Assembly: GCF_000716545.1 (NCBI RefSeq)
Contig: NZ_JNWZ01000007.1
Coordinates: 67,346 to 131,345 of the forward strand
Origin: Kitasatospora phosalacinea
Lineage (GTDB): Bacteria; Actinomycetota; Actinomycetes; Streptomycetales; Streptomycetaceae
Reading direction: 5' to 3'
DNA length: 64,000 bases
Shown: positions 17,051-26,272 of the stretch, piece by piece
Layout of the letters: every line of letters starts with the position of its first letter
How positions within the stretch are numbered: position 1 is the stretch's first letter
The notes under the pieces: generated by a model
Database searches by the model: none
Seen by the model: only the letters and a program-made list of their open reading frames with translations
Told to the model about the DNA's origin: nothing
Position numbers and translations under genes: made by a program

Positions 17051-17866
17051 GTGAGCAGCACAGTCGTGGAGAACCGGGCCCGGATCGGCACCCTGCTGCG
17101 GGCCTGCCACCCCGCACCGGCCGCCGCCGTCACCGCACTGGCCGCCGCGATGGCCGCCACCGCCGGACGCGGCGCGCTCGGCACGGCCCTCACCGCCGGC
17201 GCGGTCGCCGCCGGACAGCTCTCGATCGGCTGGAGCAACGACCTGATCGACCGGCACCGGGACGCGGACGCCGGACGGGCCGACAAGCCGCTCGCCGCCG
17301 ATGAACTGACGGCACGTCAGGTCTCCGGGGCCACCCGCTGGGCGGTCGTCTGCTGCGTCCTGCTGTCGGCGGCCTGCGGGGCGGCCGCGGCGACCGCGCA
17401 CCTGGTGGCGGTGGCCGCCGGCTGGGCGTACAACCTGCGGCTCAAGGCCACCGTCTGGTCCTGGCTGCCGTACGCGGTGGCGTTCGCCCTGCTGCCCGCC
17501 TTCGTCACGCTCGCCCTGCCCGGGCGGCCCTGGCCCGCCCCGGAGGTCCTCGGCGCGGGCGCGCTGCTCGGCACCGCCGCGCACTTCGCCAACGTCCTGC
17601 CCGACCTGGCCGCGGACCGCGCCGCCGGCGTCCGCGGCCTGCCGCAACGCCTCGGCCGCCGCGCCTCGGCCGCCACCGCCGTCCTCACCGCGGCCGCGGC
17701 CGCCCTCCTGCTCGCCCCCGGCTGGCCCGTCCTCGCCGTCACCGCCCCGCCCGCCCTCACCACCCTCCTCGCCCCGCCCCGCAGCCGCGCCCCCTTCCTC
17801 TCCGTGATCGCGGCGGCGGCGGTCGCGCTCACGGTCCTACTCCTGGGCGACGGCCTGCGGGGCTGA
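17051..17866 (+). CDS. UbiA-family prenyltransferase
   Basis: A 271-residue polytopic membrane protein. The first Asp-rich motif is SNDLIDRHRDAD near residue 60 and the second DLAADRAAG near residue 185; both bind Mg-prenyl diphosphate in UbiA enzymes. About eight hydrophobic helices are present. The acceptor is not identifiable. The gene is divergent from the kinase, and no aromatic-acceptor pathway gene is adjacent apart from the type III PKS operon 2 kb away, which could supply a phenol. Confidence 0.8.
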   Translation: MSSTVVENRARIGTLLRACHPAPAAAVTALAAAMAATAGRGALGTALTAGAVAAGQLSIGWSNDLIDRHRDADAGRADKPLAADELTARQVSGATRWAVVCCVLLSAACGAAAATAHLVAVAAGWAYNLRLKATVWSWLPYAVAFALLPAFVTLALPGRPWPAPEVLGAGALLGTAAHFANVLPDLAADRAAGVRGLPQRLGRRASAATAVLTAAAAALLLAPGWPVLAVTAPPALTTLLAPPRSRAPFLSVIAAAAVALTVLLLGDGLRG

Positions 17867-17962
17867 AGCGGGGGAAATCCGCCCGGTGGGCGCCGACCGT
17901 CGGCAGGACGGCCCCGCCGTTCCCGGGCCCCTGAACGCGCGCCCTCCGAACGCGTGCCCTTC

Positions 17963-18709
17963 CTAGGCCGAGAAACCGCCGTCCACCGGGATCACCGCGC
18001 CCGTGACGTACCCCGCTTCGGGGCCGGCCAGGTGGGCGACGACGGCGGCGATCTCCGCGGGGGCGGCGTAGCGGCCGAGGGCCGTGATCCCGCTGATGCC
18101 GGCGGCGTTCGGGCCGTCGGCGGGGTTGGCGTCGGTGTCGGTCGGGCCGGGGTGGACCAGGTTGACGGTGATCCCGCGCGGGCCCAGCTCGCGGGCCAGG
18201 CCCTTGGTCAGGCCGATCAGTGCGGTCTTGGTCATCGCGTACAGGGCGAGGCCGGGGAACGGGACCCGGTCGGCGATGTTGCTGCCGATGCCGATGATCC
18301 GGCCGCCCTCCGGCAGGTGCTCCGCGGCGGCCCGGGCCAGCAGGAACGGGGCGCGGACGTTGACGGCCAGGGTGCTGTCGAGCTGGGCCGTGTCGACCCC
18401 GTCCAGCGGCCCGGAGGGGAACGCGGCGGCGTTGTTGACCAGGACGTCCAGCCGTCCGAAGGTCTCCACCGCGCGGTCCACCGCGCCGGTCAGCTCCTCC
18501 TCGACCGCGTTGTCGGCCCGGACCGCCAGCGCCCGGCGGCCCAGTGCCTCGATCTCCCGGACCACCCGGTCCGCCTGCTCGGTCTCCTGGCGGTAGGTCA
18601 GGACGACGTCGGCGCCCTGCCGGGCGAGCCGGAGTGCGACGGCGGCACCGATGCCCCGGCTGCCGCCGGTCACCAGGGCCGCGCGTCCTTCGATGCGGTT
18701 GCTGTTCAT
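17963..18709 (-). CDS. SDR family oxidoreductase (FabG-like)
   Basis: A 248-residue classical SDR: TGGSRGIG near residue 14, NNAA near residue 91, the catalytic Ser in GIGSNIA, and YAMTK near residue 158. It has the C-terminal GAVIPVDGGFSA. NADPH preference is suggested by the Ser-Arg after the Gly-rich motif. Stand-alone gene, convergent with the prenyltransferase. Substrate unknown. Confidence 0.8.
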   Translation of the reverse strand: MNSNRIEGRAALVTGGSRGIGAAVALRLARQGADVVLTYRQETEQADRVVREIEALGRRALAVRADNAVEEELTGAVDRAVETFGRLDVLVNNAAAFPSGPLDGVDTAQLDSTLAVNVRAPFLLARAAAEHLPEGGRIIGIGSNIADRVPFPGLALYAMTKTALIGLTKGLARELGPRGITVNLVHPGPTDTDANPADGPNAAGISGITALGRYAAPAEIAAVVAHLAGPEAGYVTGAVIPVDGGFSA

Positions 18710-18857
18710 GCCGTCGAGCTTCGTCCGGTCGGGCGCCGGTCGCTGGCGGCAATCGGCCGCCGCGTTTCGATCACCGCGGGCGTCCCTCCGAGGACCCGTC
18801 CGGGTGCCGACGGCTGTCGGGAGAGGGCCTTACGGGCGGAGCAGCCCCAGCCCCAGT

Positions 18858-18881
18858 CCCGGTCCCGGTCCCGGTCCCGGG
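18858..18881. repeat. short CCCGGT tandem repeat
   Basis: About four head-to-tail copies of a six-base unit in the roughly 320-base gap 18710-19031. No gene is visible in that gap; it holds this repeat, the SDR promoter area and the hairpin at 18960-19000. Confidence 0.6.
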
Positions 18882-18959
18882 ACGGCGGCGAGCAGGAACA
18901 GCCGGGGCCGGGACGGACCGCGGGCGAAGAGCAGGGCGGGCGGGCCGGTCGGCACCGCA

Positions 18960-19000
18960 CCGACCGCAGGCGTGCCCCACCGGCGCACGCCTGCGGTCGG
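18960..19000 (-). terminator. terminator hairpin of the GH13 gene
   Basis: Perfect 15-base arms at 18960-18974 and 18986-19000 with an 11-base loop, 32 bases beyond the stop of the GH13 gene. Confidence 0.75.
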
Positions 19001-19031
19001 ACCGCTGTGCGGCGAAGGCCGGCAGCCGGGT

Positions 19032-20600
19032 TCAGCGGGTGAAGACCGCGTACGAGAAGCCCTCCGCGCGCAGCACCGAGTGGGTCAGCGACACGCCCCG
19101 CCCGAACAGCGGCCGCCCCGGCAGGTCGCGTTCCACCGGCAGGCAGGCGGGCGTCCGGCGCGGGTTGACCACCACCAGGTAGCGCTCGCCCCGCAGGTAC
19201 GCCAACGGGTAGCCGGTGTGCAGCAGTTCGACCGGTGCGTGCGGCCCCAGGCCCGGGTGCGCGCGCCGCAGCGCGATCAACTCCCGTACCCGGTGCAGCA
19301 GCGAGGACTCGTCGGCGCGCTGGGAGGCGACGTCCGGACGGTCGGGGGAGGGGTCCAGCGGCAGGTAGAAGCTCTCGGCGGGCGCGGAGGAGAACCCGGC
19401 GTCCGCCGTGGCGTCCCACTGCATCGGGGTGCGCGAACCGGCCCGGTTGTAGCGCGGGCCCAGCACGCTGCCCTCGGTGTCCGGCAGGCCGGGCACGAAG
19501 CGCATGCCTATCTCGTCGCCGTAGTAGATCGTCGGGACGGTCGGCCAGGTCAGCTGGAAGGTGAAGGCGGCCGCCGCCTGCTCGCGGGTGCGCGGGCCGC
19601 AGACCAGCCGGGAGAAGTCGTGGTTCGCGGTCGGCAGCGAGGCGAAGCCGTGCCCGGCCGCGGCCTTCGCGGTGCGCTCCCACTCGGCCAGGAACGGGCC
19701 CATCGAACCGCGCCCCTCCGGGTCGAAGTAGCAGGGCTGCGCCGACCACTCCTCGTGCACCGTGCCCGCGCCGTTGTTCCACAGCGAGCGCAGCGCCGCG
19801 CCGTCGCCGGGGCCGCCGAACTGCAGGAAGAAGTCGCCGTGGAAGCCCATCGGCACCGAGCGGGCCGGGTCGCCCCACTCGGCCAGGATCACGTTGTCGG
19901 GGTGGTTCGCGTCCATCCAGGCCCGGGTCTCGCGCCACAGCCGGCCGGTCTCCACGAACCCGGGGTCGTCCTTGACCAGCGAGGACGCCATGTCCACCCG
20001 GAAGCCCGAGACGCCCAGCGCGAACCAGTGCGCCATGATCTCGCGCAGCGCCGCCCGGTTGGCCCGCGGGCCCTCGGCGTCCACCGGCTGCCGCCACGGC
20101 TCGGCCGGGTCGGTGCGGGCGTAGCCGAAGTTCAGCGCGGGCTGGAAGTCGAAGAAGTTGGGCCGGTACCAGCCCGGGCGGCCGCCCGGCGAGGCCACGT
20201 ACCCGGGGGCCGGGCGGTCCGCCCACACGTAGCGGTGGTCGTCGGGGTCGGCGGCCGAGCGGACGAACCACGGGTGCCGGTCCGAGGTGTGGCCCGCGAC
20301 CAGGTCCAGCAGCACCCGGATGCCGCCGCGGCGGGCCTCCTCGGTGAACTTCGCCAGGTCCTCCGGCGTCCCGTAGCGGGGCGCGGTGGTCAGGAAGTCC
20401 GCCACGTCGTAGCCGGCGTCGCCGAACGGGGAGGCGAAGCACGGGTTCAGCCACACCGCGTCCACCCCCAGCCAGCGCAGGTACTCCAGCCGCTCCGTCA
20501 GGCCCGCGAAGTCGCCGATCCCGTCCCCGTTCCCGTCAGCGAAGCTCTGCGGGTAGATCTGGTACAGCACCGCGTCACTCGCCCACTCCGTACCCACCAC
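19032..20600 (-). CDS. glycoside hydrolase family 13 (alpha-glucosidase/amylase type)
   Basis: A 522-residue GH13 enzyme without signal peptide. It starts SDAVLYQIYPQSFADGNGDGIGD. Conserved region II is GFRVDMA (nucleophile Asp), region III ILAEWGD (acid/base Glu) and region IV TANHDFSR. It closely follows the oligo-1,6-glucosidase/alpha-glucosidase layout and acts on maltose-type or branched oligosaccharides in the cytosol. GTG codons at 20600 and 20597 are both possible starts behind GAGAGGGG. Confidence 0.85.
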   Translation of the reverse strand: MVGTEWASDAVLYQIYPQSFADGNGDGIGDFAGLTERLEYLRWLGVDAVWLNPCFASPFGDAGYDVADFLTTAPRYGTPEDLAKFTEEARRGGIRVLLDLVAGHTSDRHPWFVRSAADPDDHRYVWADRPAPGYVASPGGRPGWYRPNFFDFQPALNFGYARTDPAEPWRQPVDAEGPRANRAALREIMAHWFALGVSGFRVDMASSLVKDDPGFVETGRLWRETRAWMDANHPDNVILAEWGDPARSVPMGFHGDFFLQFGGPGDGAALRSLWNNGAGTVHEEWSAQPCYFDPEGRGSMGPFLAEWERTAKAAAGHGFASLPTANHDFSRLVCGPRTREQAAAAFTFQLTWPTVPTIYYGDEIGMRFVPGLPDTEGSVLGPRYNRAGSRTPMQWDATADAGFSSAPAESFYLPLDPSPDRPDVASQRADESSLLHRVRELIALRRAHPGLGPHAPVELLHTGYPLAYLRGERYLVVVNPRRTPACLPVERDLPGRPLFGRGVSLTHSVLRAEGFSYAVFTR

Positions 20601-20730
20601 GGCCCCTCTCGCCCTGCCCGTCCCGTACCGCACAGCGGTGTCCCCCCCAAGCCATGCCCCGCCCCGGCCCCGGGGAACCAACCGGCCCGGTGCGGGGGGC
20701 GCACGTGCCGGGTGGCATCATCGCCGGGTC

Positions 20731-21390
20731 GTGACGGTTCGTGCGCGGGCGGGAGTGGTTCCGGTGGGATGGCAGTGGTGGCGCGGGAAGCGGCGCGCGG
20801 AGCGGGACGGGCAGTCGGTGTCGCGGGTGGCGGCCGGGGCGTCCTACCGGCCGCCGGACGGGGAACTGGTCGCGATGCTGGCTGCCGCGGAGGCCGGGGA
20901 CGACGTCGCGATGGGCGACCTGGGGACGGTGTACTACTCGAACGGCGAGCAGAAGGCCGCGCTGTACTGGTGGGAGCGCTCCTGGGCGGCCGGGAACACC
21001 GTCTCCGGGTACAACCTGGGCGCGCACCACTCGGCGGCCGGGGACGGCAACCGGGCCCAGGTGATCTGGGAGCAGGTCGCCGCCCTCGGCGACCCCGACG
21101 CCATGCTGGGCCTGGTCAAGCAGGCCCTGGAACGCGGCGACGCGGCCGGGGTGGACCGCTGGGCGCCGGAGATCCTGGCCCAGGACCAGGCGTTCCCGAT
21201 CACCGCCCTGGGCGTGGCCTTCCGCGACGACGGCGACCTCGACCGGGCCGTGCACGCCTTCCGGCGCGCGGAGGAACTGGGCGACGCCTACGCCATGGAG
21301 TACCGGGCCCGGCTCCTCGCCGACCAGGGCCGCACCGCCGAGGCCGTGGCCCTGCTGGAGAAGGCCGCGACCGCGCAGCGGATGCTCTGA
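20731..21390 (+). CDS. Sel1/TPR-repeat protein
   Basis: A 219-residue helical-repeat protein. From about residue 45 it carries Sel1-like units (AMGDLGTVYYSNGEQKAALYWW, SGYNLGAHHSAAGD, ALGVAFRDDGDLDRAVHAFRRA, AMEYRARLLADQGRTAEAVALL). Such repeats mediate protein contacts. The basic N-terminus is less certain; a later GTG at 20764 is possible. Divergent from GH13, without an informative partner. Confidence 0.7.
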   Translation: MTVRARAGVVPVGWQWWRGKRRAERDGQSVSRVAAGASYRPPDGELVAMLAAAEAGDDVAMGDLGTVYYSNGEQKAALYWWERSWAAGNTVSGYNLGAHHSAAGDGNRAQVIWEQVAALGDPDAMLGLVKQALERGDAAGVDRWAPEILAQDQAFPITALGVAFRDDGDLDRAVHAFRRAEELGDAYAMEYRARLLADQGRTAEAVALLEKAATAQRML

Positions 21391-21605
21391 GCGGCCGCCC
21401 GGCAGGGGGCGGAGGTGCTGACGGCGGCAGTGGCGGAGCGGCACGGCGAGCAGGTCGCGGCGGTGGTCGCGGACGCGCTGGGCTCCGATCCGCTGGAGAC
21501 CGCGCTGCCCGCGAAGCTCCCCGGACTCCCCGCCCGGCTCCGCGGCCGGGTCAGGCCGTCCGTCCGAAAGGTGAGAAGGGGGCAGCGCGGTGCGGGGGCG
21601 GCCGT

Positions 21606-21611
21606 TAGGGT
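21606..21611 (+). promoter_or_regulatory. -10 box placing the leader transcript start at its ATG
   Basis: TAGGGT fits the TANNNT -10 pattern. Initiation about seven bases later would fall on or next to the ATG at 21619, giving a leaderless mRNA, typical for these actinobacterial attenuator peptides. Confidence 0.5.
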
Positions 21612-21618
21612 GCGTGAC

Positions 21619-21693
21619 ATGACCCTGCTGGTGAGCCGCCGCCATGTCGACCATGGCCGTGCCACCACGACGGGTTGTCGCCGCGTCGGCTGA
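21619..21693 (+). CDS. Cys-containing leader peptide (putative attenuator)
   Basis: A 24-residue peptide whose core SRRHVDHGRATTTGCRR matches the family of short actinobacterial leader peptides with RRHVDL...CR ending, proposed to sense cysteine supply through a Cys codon before the stop. It appears leaderless. Two hairpins follow before the next gene. The 21391-21847 gap contains no other convincing gene; a longer GTG-initiated frame from 21415 through this peptide looks non-coding before 21619. Confidence 0.6.
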   Translation: MTLLVSRRHVDHGRATTTGCRRVG

Positions 21694-21722
21694 CGCGGCC
21701 CGCACCCCTCCCCTCCCGTCGA

Positions 21723-21752
21723 GGGCCGCTCACGCATTCCGCCGAGCGGCCC
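21723..21752 (+). promoter_or_regulatory. candidate attenuator hairpin
   Basis: Arms GGGCCGCTC (21723-21731) and GAGCGGCCC (21744-21752), starting 30 bases after the leader stop. A second hairpin with 8-base arms lies at 21799-21819, just before the downstream start. Together they could form alternative structures. Confidence 0.4.
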
Positions 21753-21847
21753 CGCGCTTCCCCCGTCCCCGGTGCCGTGTGCCGTTCGGCGTCCACTTCC
21801 TTCCGCTCCCGGCGGAAGGACCCCGCCTCCCGGAACAGGACCCCGCC

Positions 21848-23254
21848 ATGCGCACCCGCCTGCTGCTCCCCGCCCTCGCCCTGGCCGCGGCGCTCGCCGC
21901 CACGGCCTTCGGGCCGCTGCCGCCGCAGAACCCGGCCACCGCCCCGAACGGCAACGCCGGGATGCACGGCGACTCCGCGTCCAGCGACACCACCCCGTAC
22001 GCCGGGCCGGGCACCGGCGCCGTCAAGTGGAGCCGCACCGCGCTCGCCTCCGCCTGCCCCACCGTCACGGTCGGGCAGGACGGCTACCCGGTCGCGCTGT
22101 GCACCACGATCTTCGGCCAGACCCCGACCGTGCACCTGCTCGACCCGGCCGACGGCGACGACCTGGCCTCGCTGGAACTCCCCAAGGGCGCGCTGTTCGG
22201 CGGCGTGTACGCCTACCTCGACCAGAGTGACCGGCTGGTGGGCGTCGACGGCAACGACAACCTGCTGCGGATCGGCCACCACCGCACCAGCGGCGGCGGC
22301 TGGCAGTTGACGGTCGACCAGAGCACCCCGCTGGCCGGCGCGGTACCGTCCGGCGACAACATCGTCGGCCTCAGCCCCGGCTGGGACGGCAAGGTCTGGT
22401 TCGCCACCGGCGGCGGCGTGATCGGCACCGCCGACACCGCCACCGGCGCGGTCCGCACCCTGGCCACCGGCGAGGGCGTCGCCAACAGCATCTCCACCGT
22501 CCCCGGCCACACCGCCGTCGCCACCGACCACGCCCTGTACCTGCTCGGCCAGAGCGCGGACGGCACGCCCGTCGTGCAGTGGCGCGCCCCGTACGACCGC
22601 GGCCCCGGTCGCAAGCCCGGCCAGCTCAGCTGGGGCACCGGCGCCACGCCCGGCTTCTTCGGCCCCGGCGACGGCACCGAGTACGTCACCATCACCGACA
22701 ACGCCGCGCCGCACGAGAACCTGCTGGTCTACAGGGTGGACGCCGGGCCGGCGCCGGTCTGCACCACGCCCGTGCTCACCAAGTGGGCCGCCAGCGGCAC
22801 CGAGGACGCGGTGATCGCCTCCGGCCGCAGCGTCTTCGTCACCAACACCTACGGCTACCCGTACCCGGCGCTGCCCGCGGGCGCGCCCGCCAGCGTCCCG
22901 TCCTCGGCCTCCTACCAGGGCGGCCTGGCCCGGGTCGACCTGAACGCGAGCGGCACCGGCTGCACCACCGTGTGGGAGAGCGACGTCAAGTCGGCGGCGC
23001 TGCCCCGGCTCTCGCTCGGCGACGACCTGATCTACACCGTCACCGTCAGCGGCCCCACCGACTCGATCGGCACCCAGACCTTCGCCACCTACTCGCACGC
23101 CGTGATCGACCCGGCCACCGGCGCCAAGGTCGCCGGCGGCTCCTTCGGCATCGGACTGCTGTACAACCCGCTGCAGATGACCGGCACCACCGCGCCCGAC
23201 GGCACCCTCTACCAGGGCACCGAGACCGGCGTGCTGCGCATCACCAGGAAGTAG
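21848..23254 (+). CDS. secreted beta-propeller-like protein
   Basis: A 468-residue protein with a Sec signal peptide (RTRLLLPALALAAALAATAFG, cleavage near residue 25). It is followed by repeated beta-strand units with WDGKVWFATGGG, HALYLLGQ and DGTLYQGTETGVLRI patterns, consistent with a PQQ/NHL-like propeller. Several Cys pairs could form disulfides. It is probably extracellular or wall-bound, enzymatic role unknown. Its expression may be controlled by the leader peptide upstream. A strong terminator follows. Confidence 0.7.
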   Translation: MRTRLLLPALALAAALAATAFGPLPPQNPATAPNGNAGMHGDSASSDTTPYAGPGTGAVKWSRTALASACPTVTVGQDGYPVALCTTIFGQTPTVHLLDPADGDDLASLELPKGALFGGVYAYLDQSDRLVGVDGNDNLLRIGHHRTSGGGWQLTVDQSTPLAGAVPSGDNIVGLSPGWDGKVWFATGGGVIGTADTATGAVRTLATGEGVANSISTVPGHTAVATDHALYLLGQSADGTPVVQWRAPYDRGPGRKPGQLSWGTGATPGFFGPGDGTEYVTITDNAAPHENLLVYRVDAGPAPVCTTPVLTKWAASGTEDAVIASGRSVFVTNTYGYPYPALPAGAPASVPSSASYQGGLARVDLNASGTGCTTVWESDVKSAALPRLSLGDDLIYTVTVSGPTDSIGTQTFATYSHAVIDPATGAKVAGGSFGIGLLYNPLQMTGTTAPDGTLYQGTETGVLRITRK

Positions 23255-23268
23255 CGCCCGCACGGCGG

Positions 23269-23302
23269 GAAGGGCCCCGGGGCGGGTTCCCCGGGGCCCT
23301 TC
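23269..23302 (+). terminator. terminator of the propeller gene
   Basis: Perfect 14-base arms (23269-23282 and 23289-23302) with a 6-base loop directly after the stop. It insulates the hydrazine operon that begins at 23439. Confidence 0.8.
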
Positions 23303-23369
23303 GCGCGCCCGTCCGGAAATTCCCCCGCCGCCGGGAAGCCCGCCCTACCTGCCGGGAACCCCGGCTTCC

Positions 23370-23375
23370 TAGATT
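23370..23375 (+). promoter_or_regulatory. candidate -10 of the hydrazine operon
   Basis: TAGATT fits TANNNT, 64 bases before the first GTG. No clear -35 and no SARP heptamers precede it. Confidence 0.35.
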
Positions 23376-23438
23376 CCTCGTCGCGACAGAGGCACGACAA
23401 CCGGCCCTGGACGAAACCGAGTTCACGAGGGGGAAAGT

Positions 23439-24725
23439 GTGGCTGACCTAGAGGTGGGCGTACTGGCGATCGGCGCCGGCCCGGCGAACCTGGCCCTCGC
23501 CGCCGCGATCGAGGAGAGCGGATCGGCCGAACTGGCCGAGCGCACCCTGCTGTTGGAACAGGCACCGGACATCAAGTGGCAGCGCGACCTGCTGATGCCC
23601 TGGGCCCGCAGCCAGGTCTCCTTCCTGAAGGACCTGGTGACGCTGCGCGACCCGCGCAGCCGCTTCTCGTTCCTCAACTTCCTGCACCAGCACGACCGGC
23701 TGGACCAGTTCATCAACCTGGGCACCTTCCACCCGCACCGCTGGGAGTTCTCCGACTACCTCCAGTGGGTCGCCCACTCGCTGGAGAAGGTGCGGATCCG
23801 CTACGACGCCAAGGTCGTCGCCGCCGAACCGCGGCACGACGCCGACGGCAAGCTCACCGGCTGGCAGGTCACCCTCGCCGACGGCGACACCATCCGCTGC
23901 CGCGACCTGGTCGTCGGCGCCGGCCGCGACATGCACATCCCGCCGGTCTTCGCCGACCTGCCCGCCGAGAAGGTCATCCACAGCGCCCGCTTCCGCAGCC
24001 GGATCAACGCCGTCGACAAGGACGCCCCGCTGCGCACCGTGGTGATCGGCGGCGCGCAGAGCGCCGCCGAGATGTTCATGGCGCTGTACGAGAACCTGCC
24101 GAACTCCACCGTCACCATGCTGGTCCGCTCGATCGGCCTGCAGAACTACCAGACCAGCAAGTTCGTCAACGAGCTGTTCTACCCGTCCTTCGTGGACGAG
24201 TTCTACGACGCCCCCGCCGAGACCCGCGCCCAGCTCCTCGACGAGATGCGGTTCACCAACTACGCGGCGCTCGCCCCGCCGTTCCTCGACGAGCTCTACA
24301 TGCTGCTCTACCGGGAGCGGATGACCGGCACCGGCCGGGCCGAGGTCCGGGCGATGACCGAGGTGCTCGCCGCCCGCGAGGAGGACGGCGAGGTGGTCCT
24401 CGACCTGCGCGACCGGCGCACCGGCAAGGTCACCGAGCAGCGCTGCGACCTCGTCCTGCTCGGCACCGGCTACGACAGCCGGATGCCCTCGCTGGTACGG
24501 GAGTTGACCGAGAAGGCCGGGCTGCCCGAGGTCACCGTCAGCCGCGACTACCGGGTCGACCTGGGGGCCGGCACCGACGCCGCGCTGTACCTCCAGGGCG
24601 TCAACGAGGCCACCCACGGCATCGCCGACTCGCTGATCAGCGTGCTCGCCCACCGGGCCCGCGACATCACCGGCGACCTGCTGGAGCGCCACGGCCTGAA
24701 CGCCCTCGCGGCGGGCGGACGCTGA
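23439..24725 (+). CDS. amino acid N-hydroxylase (lysine/ornithine N-monooxygenase family)
   Basis: A 428-residue SidA/IucD/PvdA-type flavoprotein. The FAD motif GAGPANLALAAAI is near residue 10, the NADPH motif IGGAQSAAEMF near residue 205, and the C-terminal LLGTGYDS near residue 345. It hydroxylates the side-chain amine of a diamino acid. In hydrazine pathways such as s56-p1 the substrate is L-lysine, and the N6-hydroxylysine feeds a MetRS-like/cupin synthetase; the next gene is that synthetase, so lysine is the likely substrate here. First gene of a coupled operon. Confidence 0.9.
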   Translation: MADLEVGVLAIGAGPANLALAAAIEESGSAELAERTLLLEQAPDIKWQRDLLMPWARSQVSFLKDLVTLRDPRSRFSFLNFLHQHDRLDQFINLGTFHPHRWEFSDYLQWVAHSLEKVRIRYDAKVVAAEPRHDADGKLTGWQVTLADGDTIRCRDLVVGAGRDMHIPPVFADLPAEKVIHSARFRSRINAVDKDAPLRTVVIGGAQSAAEMFMALYENLPNSTVTMLVRSIGLQNYQTSKFVNELFYPSFVDEFYDAPAETRAQLLDEMRFTNYAALAPPFLDELYMLLYRERMTGTGRAEVRAMTEVLAAREEDGEVVLDLRDRRTGKVTEQRCDLVLLGTGYDSRMPSLVRELTEKAGLPEVTVSRDYRVDLGAGTDAALYLQGVNEATHGIADSLISVLAHRARDITGDLLERHGLNALAAGGR

Positions 24726-26272
24726 TGGCCGCGCTGCTGGTGATCGCCCCCGGCCCCACCGCCAACGGCGACCTGCACCTGGGCCACCTGGCCGGCCCGT
24801 TCCTGTCCGCCGACGTGTGCGCCCGCTACGCCCGCGCCACCGGCCGCGACACCCTGTTCGGCACCGGTGTGCACTTCACCCAGAACTACATCGTCACCAC
24901 CGCCCGCCGGCTCGGCGAACAGCCCGAGGAGCTGCGGCAGCGAGCCGCCGAACAGGTCGAGGCGACCCTCGCTGCGGCCGGCATCGTCCCCGACGGCTTC
25001 GTCCGGTTCGACGAGCGCTACCTCAAGACCGTCCGCACCTTCTTCGAACGGCTGCACAGCGAAGGCCACTTGAGGCTGCGCAAGGTCAAGTTCCCGTACC
25101 TGCCCGCCACCGGCGAGTACCTCACCGACGCGTACGTCCGCGGCGGCTGCCCGGTCTGCCTGGCCGAGGGCTGCGCCGGGCTGTGCGAGAGCTGCGGCCA
25201 CTGGATCGCCTCCGGCGAGTTGCTCGAACCGCGCTCCACCCGGCACCCCGAACTCCCGGTCGAACTGCGGGAGAAGGAGGTCCTGGTCCTCCCGCTGGAG
25301 AAGCAGCGACCGGCGCTGGCCAGCTACTTCGCCCGGATCGCCCCCACCATGCGGCCCCGACTCGCCCAGCTGATCGAGGAGTTGATGGCCGGCCGGCTGC
25401 CCGACTACCCGATCACGCTGCCCATCGACTGGGGCATCCCCGCCCCGTTCGCCGAGACCCCCGGCCAGGTGCTGTACGCCGACACCGAGGCCGTCGCCTG
25501 GAGCCTGCACACCATCGCGCTGGCCGCCGAGTCGCGCGGCGAGGTCCCCGGCGACGAGGAACGGCACTGGGCGCTGGAGGCCGGCCCCGAAGTCGCCTAC
25601 TTCTTCGGCTCCGACGCCGGCTTCGCCTTCGCCCTGGCCGGCACCGCCATGCTGCTCGCCCTCGGCGGACTCGCCCTGCCCGCGCACTTCGTCACCAACG
25701 AGTTCTACGAGCTCGACAGCGACAAGTTCTCCACCAGCCGCGGCCACGTCGTCACCGGACGCCAGCTCATCGCCGAAGTCCCGCGCGACCTGGTCCGCTA
25801 CTACCTGGCCGCCACCGGCCCCGACTACCAGCGCACCAACTTCACCCGCGCCGCCATGGACCGGGTCTGCGGACAGCGCCTGGTCGAACCCTGGAACCGG
25901 GTCGCCGCCAAGGCCGAGGCGTACCTCGACCGCGGCCCGCTGCCCGTCAGCGCCCGCTCCCGGCACGCCGCCGCACTCAGCGCCGAACGCTTCGCCGCCG
26001 CCCTGCGCCCGCGCCGCTTCAGCCTCAGCACCGCCGCCTTCACCCTCACCGAACAGCTCGGCCGGCTCGACCGCTGGGAGGTCACCGACACCGACGCCGG
26101 CGACTTCTGGCACGAACTCGACCTGTTCCTGCGCTGCGCCGCCCCGCTGCTGGTCGACCTCGCCGCCGAGGGCCTGCCCGACACCGCGATCCCCGCCGAG
26201 CACACCGCCACCACCGTCCGCCCCCGCGCCCTGCCCCGACTGGCGGCCAGAGTGCGCGGCGGCGGACGGTGA
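24725..26272 (+). CDS. methionyl-tRNA-synthetase-like hydrazine synthetase subunit
   Basis: A 515-residue class I synthetase fold: HIGH-type motif HLGH near residue 19, zinc knuckle CPVC...CESC near residues 142-157, and the KMSKS-like KFSTS near residue 337, then a helical bundle lacking a clear anticodon domain. In the described pathway this fold activates glycine (or another amino acid) and esterifies it to N-hydroxylysine, and a cupin domain then rearranges the ester to an N-N bond. Here the cupin is not fused. ATG overlaps the previous stop. Confidence 0.88.
   Translation: MAALLVIAPGPTANGDLHLGHLAGPFLSADVCARYARATGRDTLFGTGVHFTQNYIVTTARRLGEQPEELRQRAAEQVEATLAAAGIVPDGFVRFDERYLKTVRTFFERLHSEGHLRLRKVKFPYLPATGEYLTDAYVRGGCPVCLAEGCAGLCESCGHWIASGELLEPRSTRHPELPVELREKEVLVLPLEKQRPALASYFARIAPTMRPRLAQLIEELMAGRLPDYPITLPIDWGIPAPFAETPGQVLYADTEAVAWSLHTIALAAESRGEVPGDEERHWALEAGPEVAYFFGSDAGFAFALAGTAMLLALGGLALPAHFVTNEFYELDSDKFSTSRGHVVTGRQLIAEVPRDLVRYYLAATGPDYQRTNFTRAAMDRVCGQRLVEPWNRVAAKAEAYLDRGPLPVSARSRHAAALSAERFAAALRPRRFSLSTAAFTLTEQLGRLDRWEVTDTDAGDFWHELDLFLRCAAPLLVDLAAEGLPDTAIPAEHTATTVRPRALPRLAARVRGGGR

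Noticed and set aside
18858..18881. CCCGGT repeats as a CRISPR or protein-binding array
   Set aside because: The units are six bases, contiguous and without spacers; simple slippage repeat.
21415..21618. GTG-initiated 92-codon frame running through the leader peptide
   Set aside because: The part before 21619 lacks family resemblance after the first 40 residues, and the -10 box plus leader-peptide motif explain the 3' part better.
23303..23438. SARP boxes ahead of the hydrazine operon
   Set aside because: The repeated GCCGGGAA elements are not spaced by 11 bp and do not end 8 bp before the TAGATT box.
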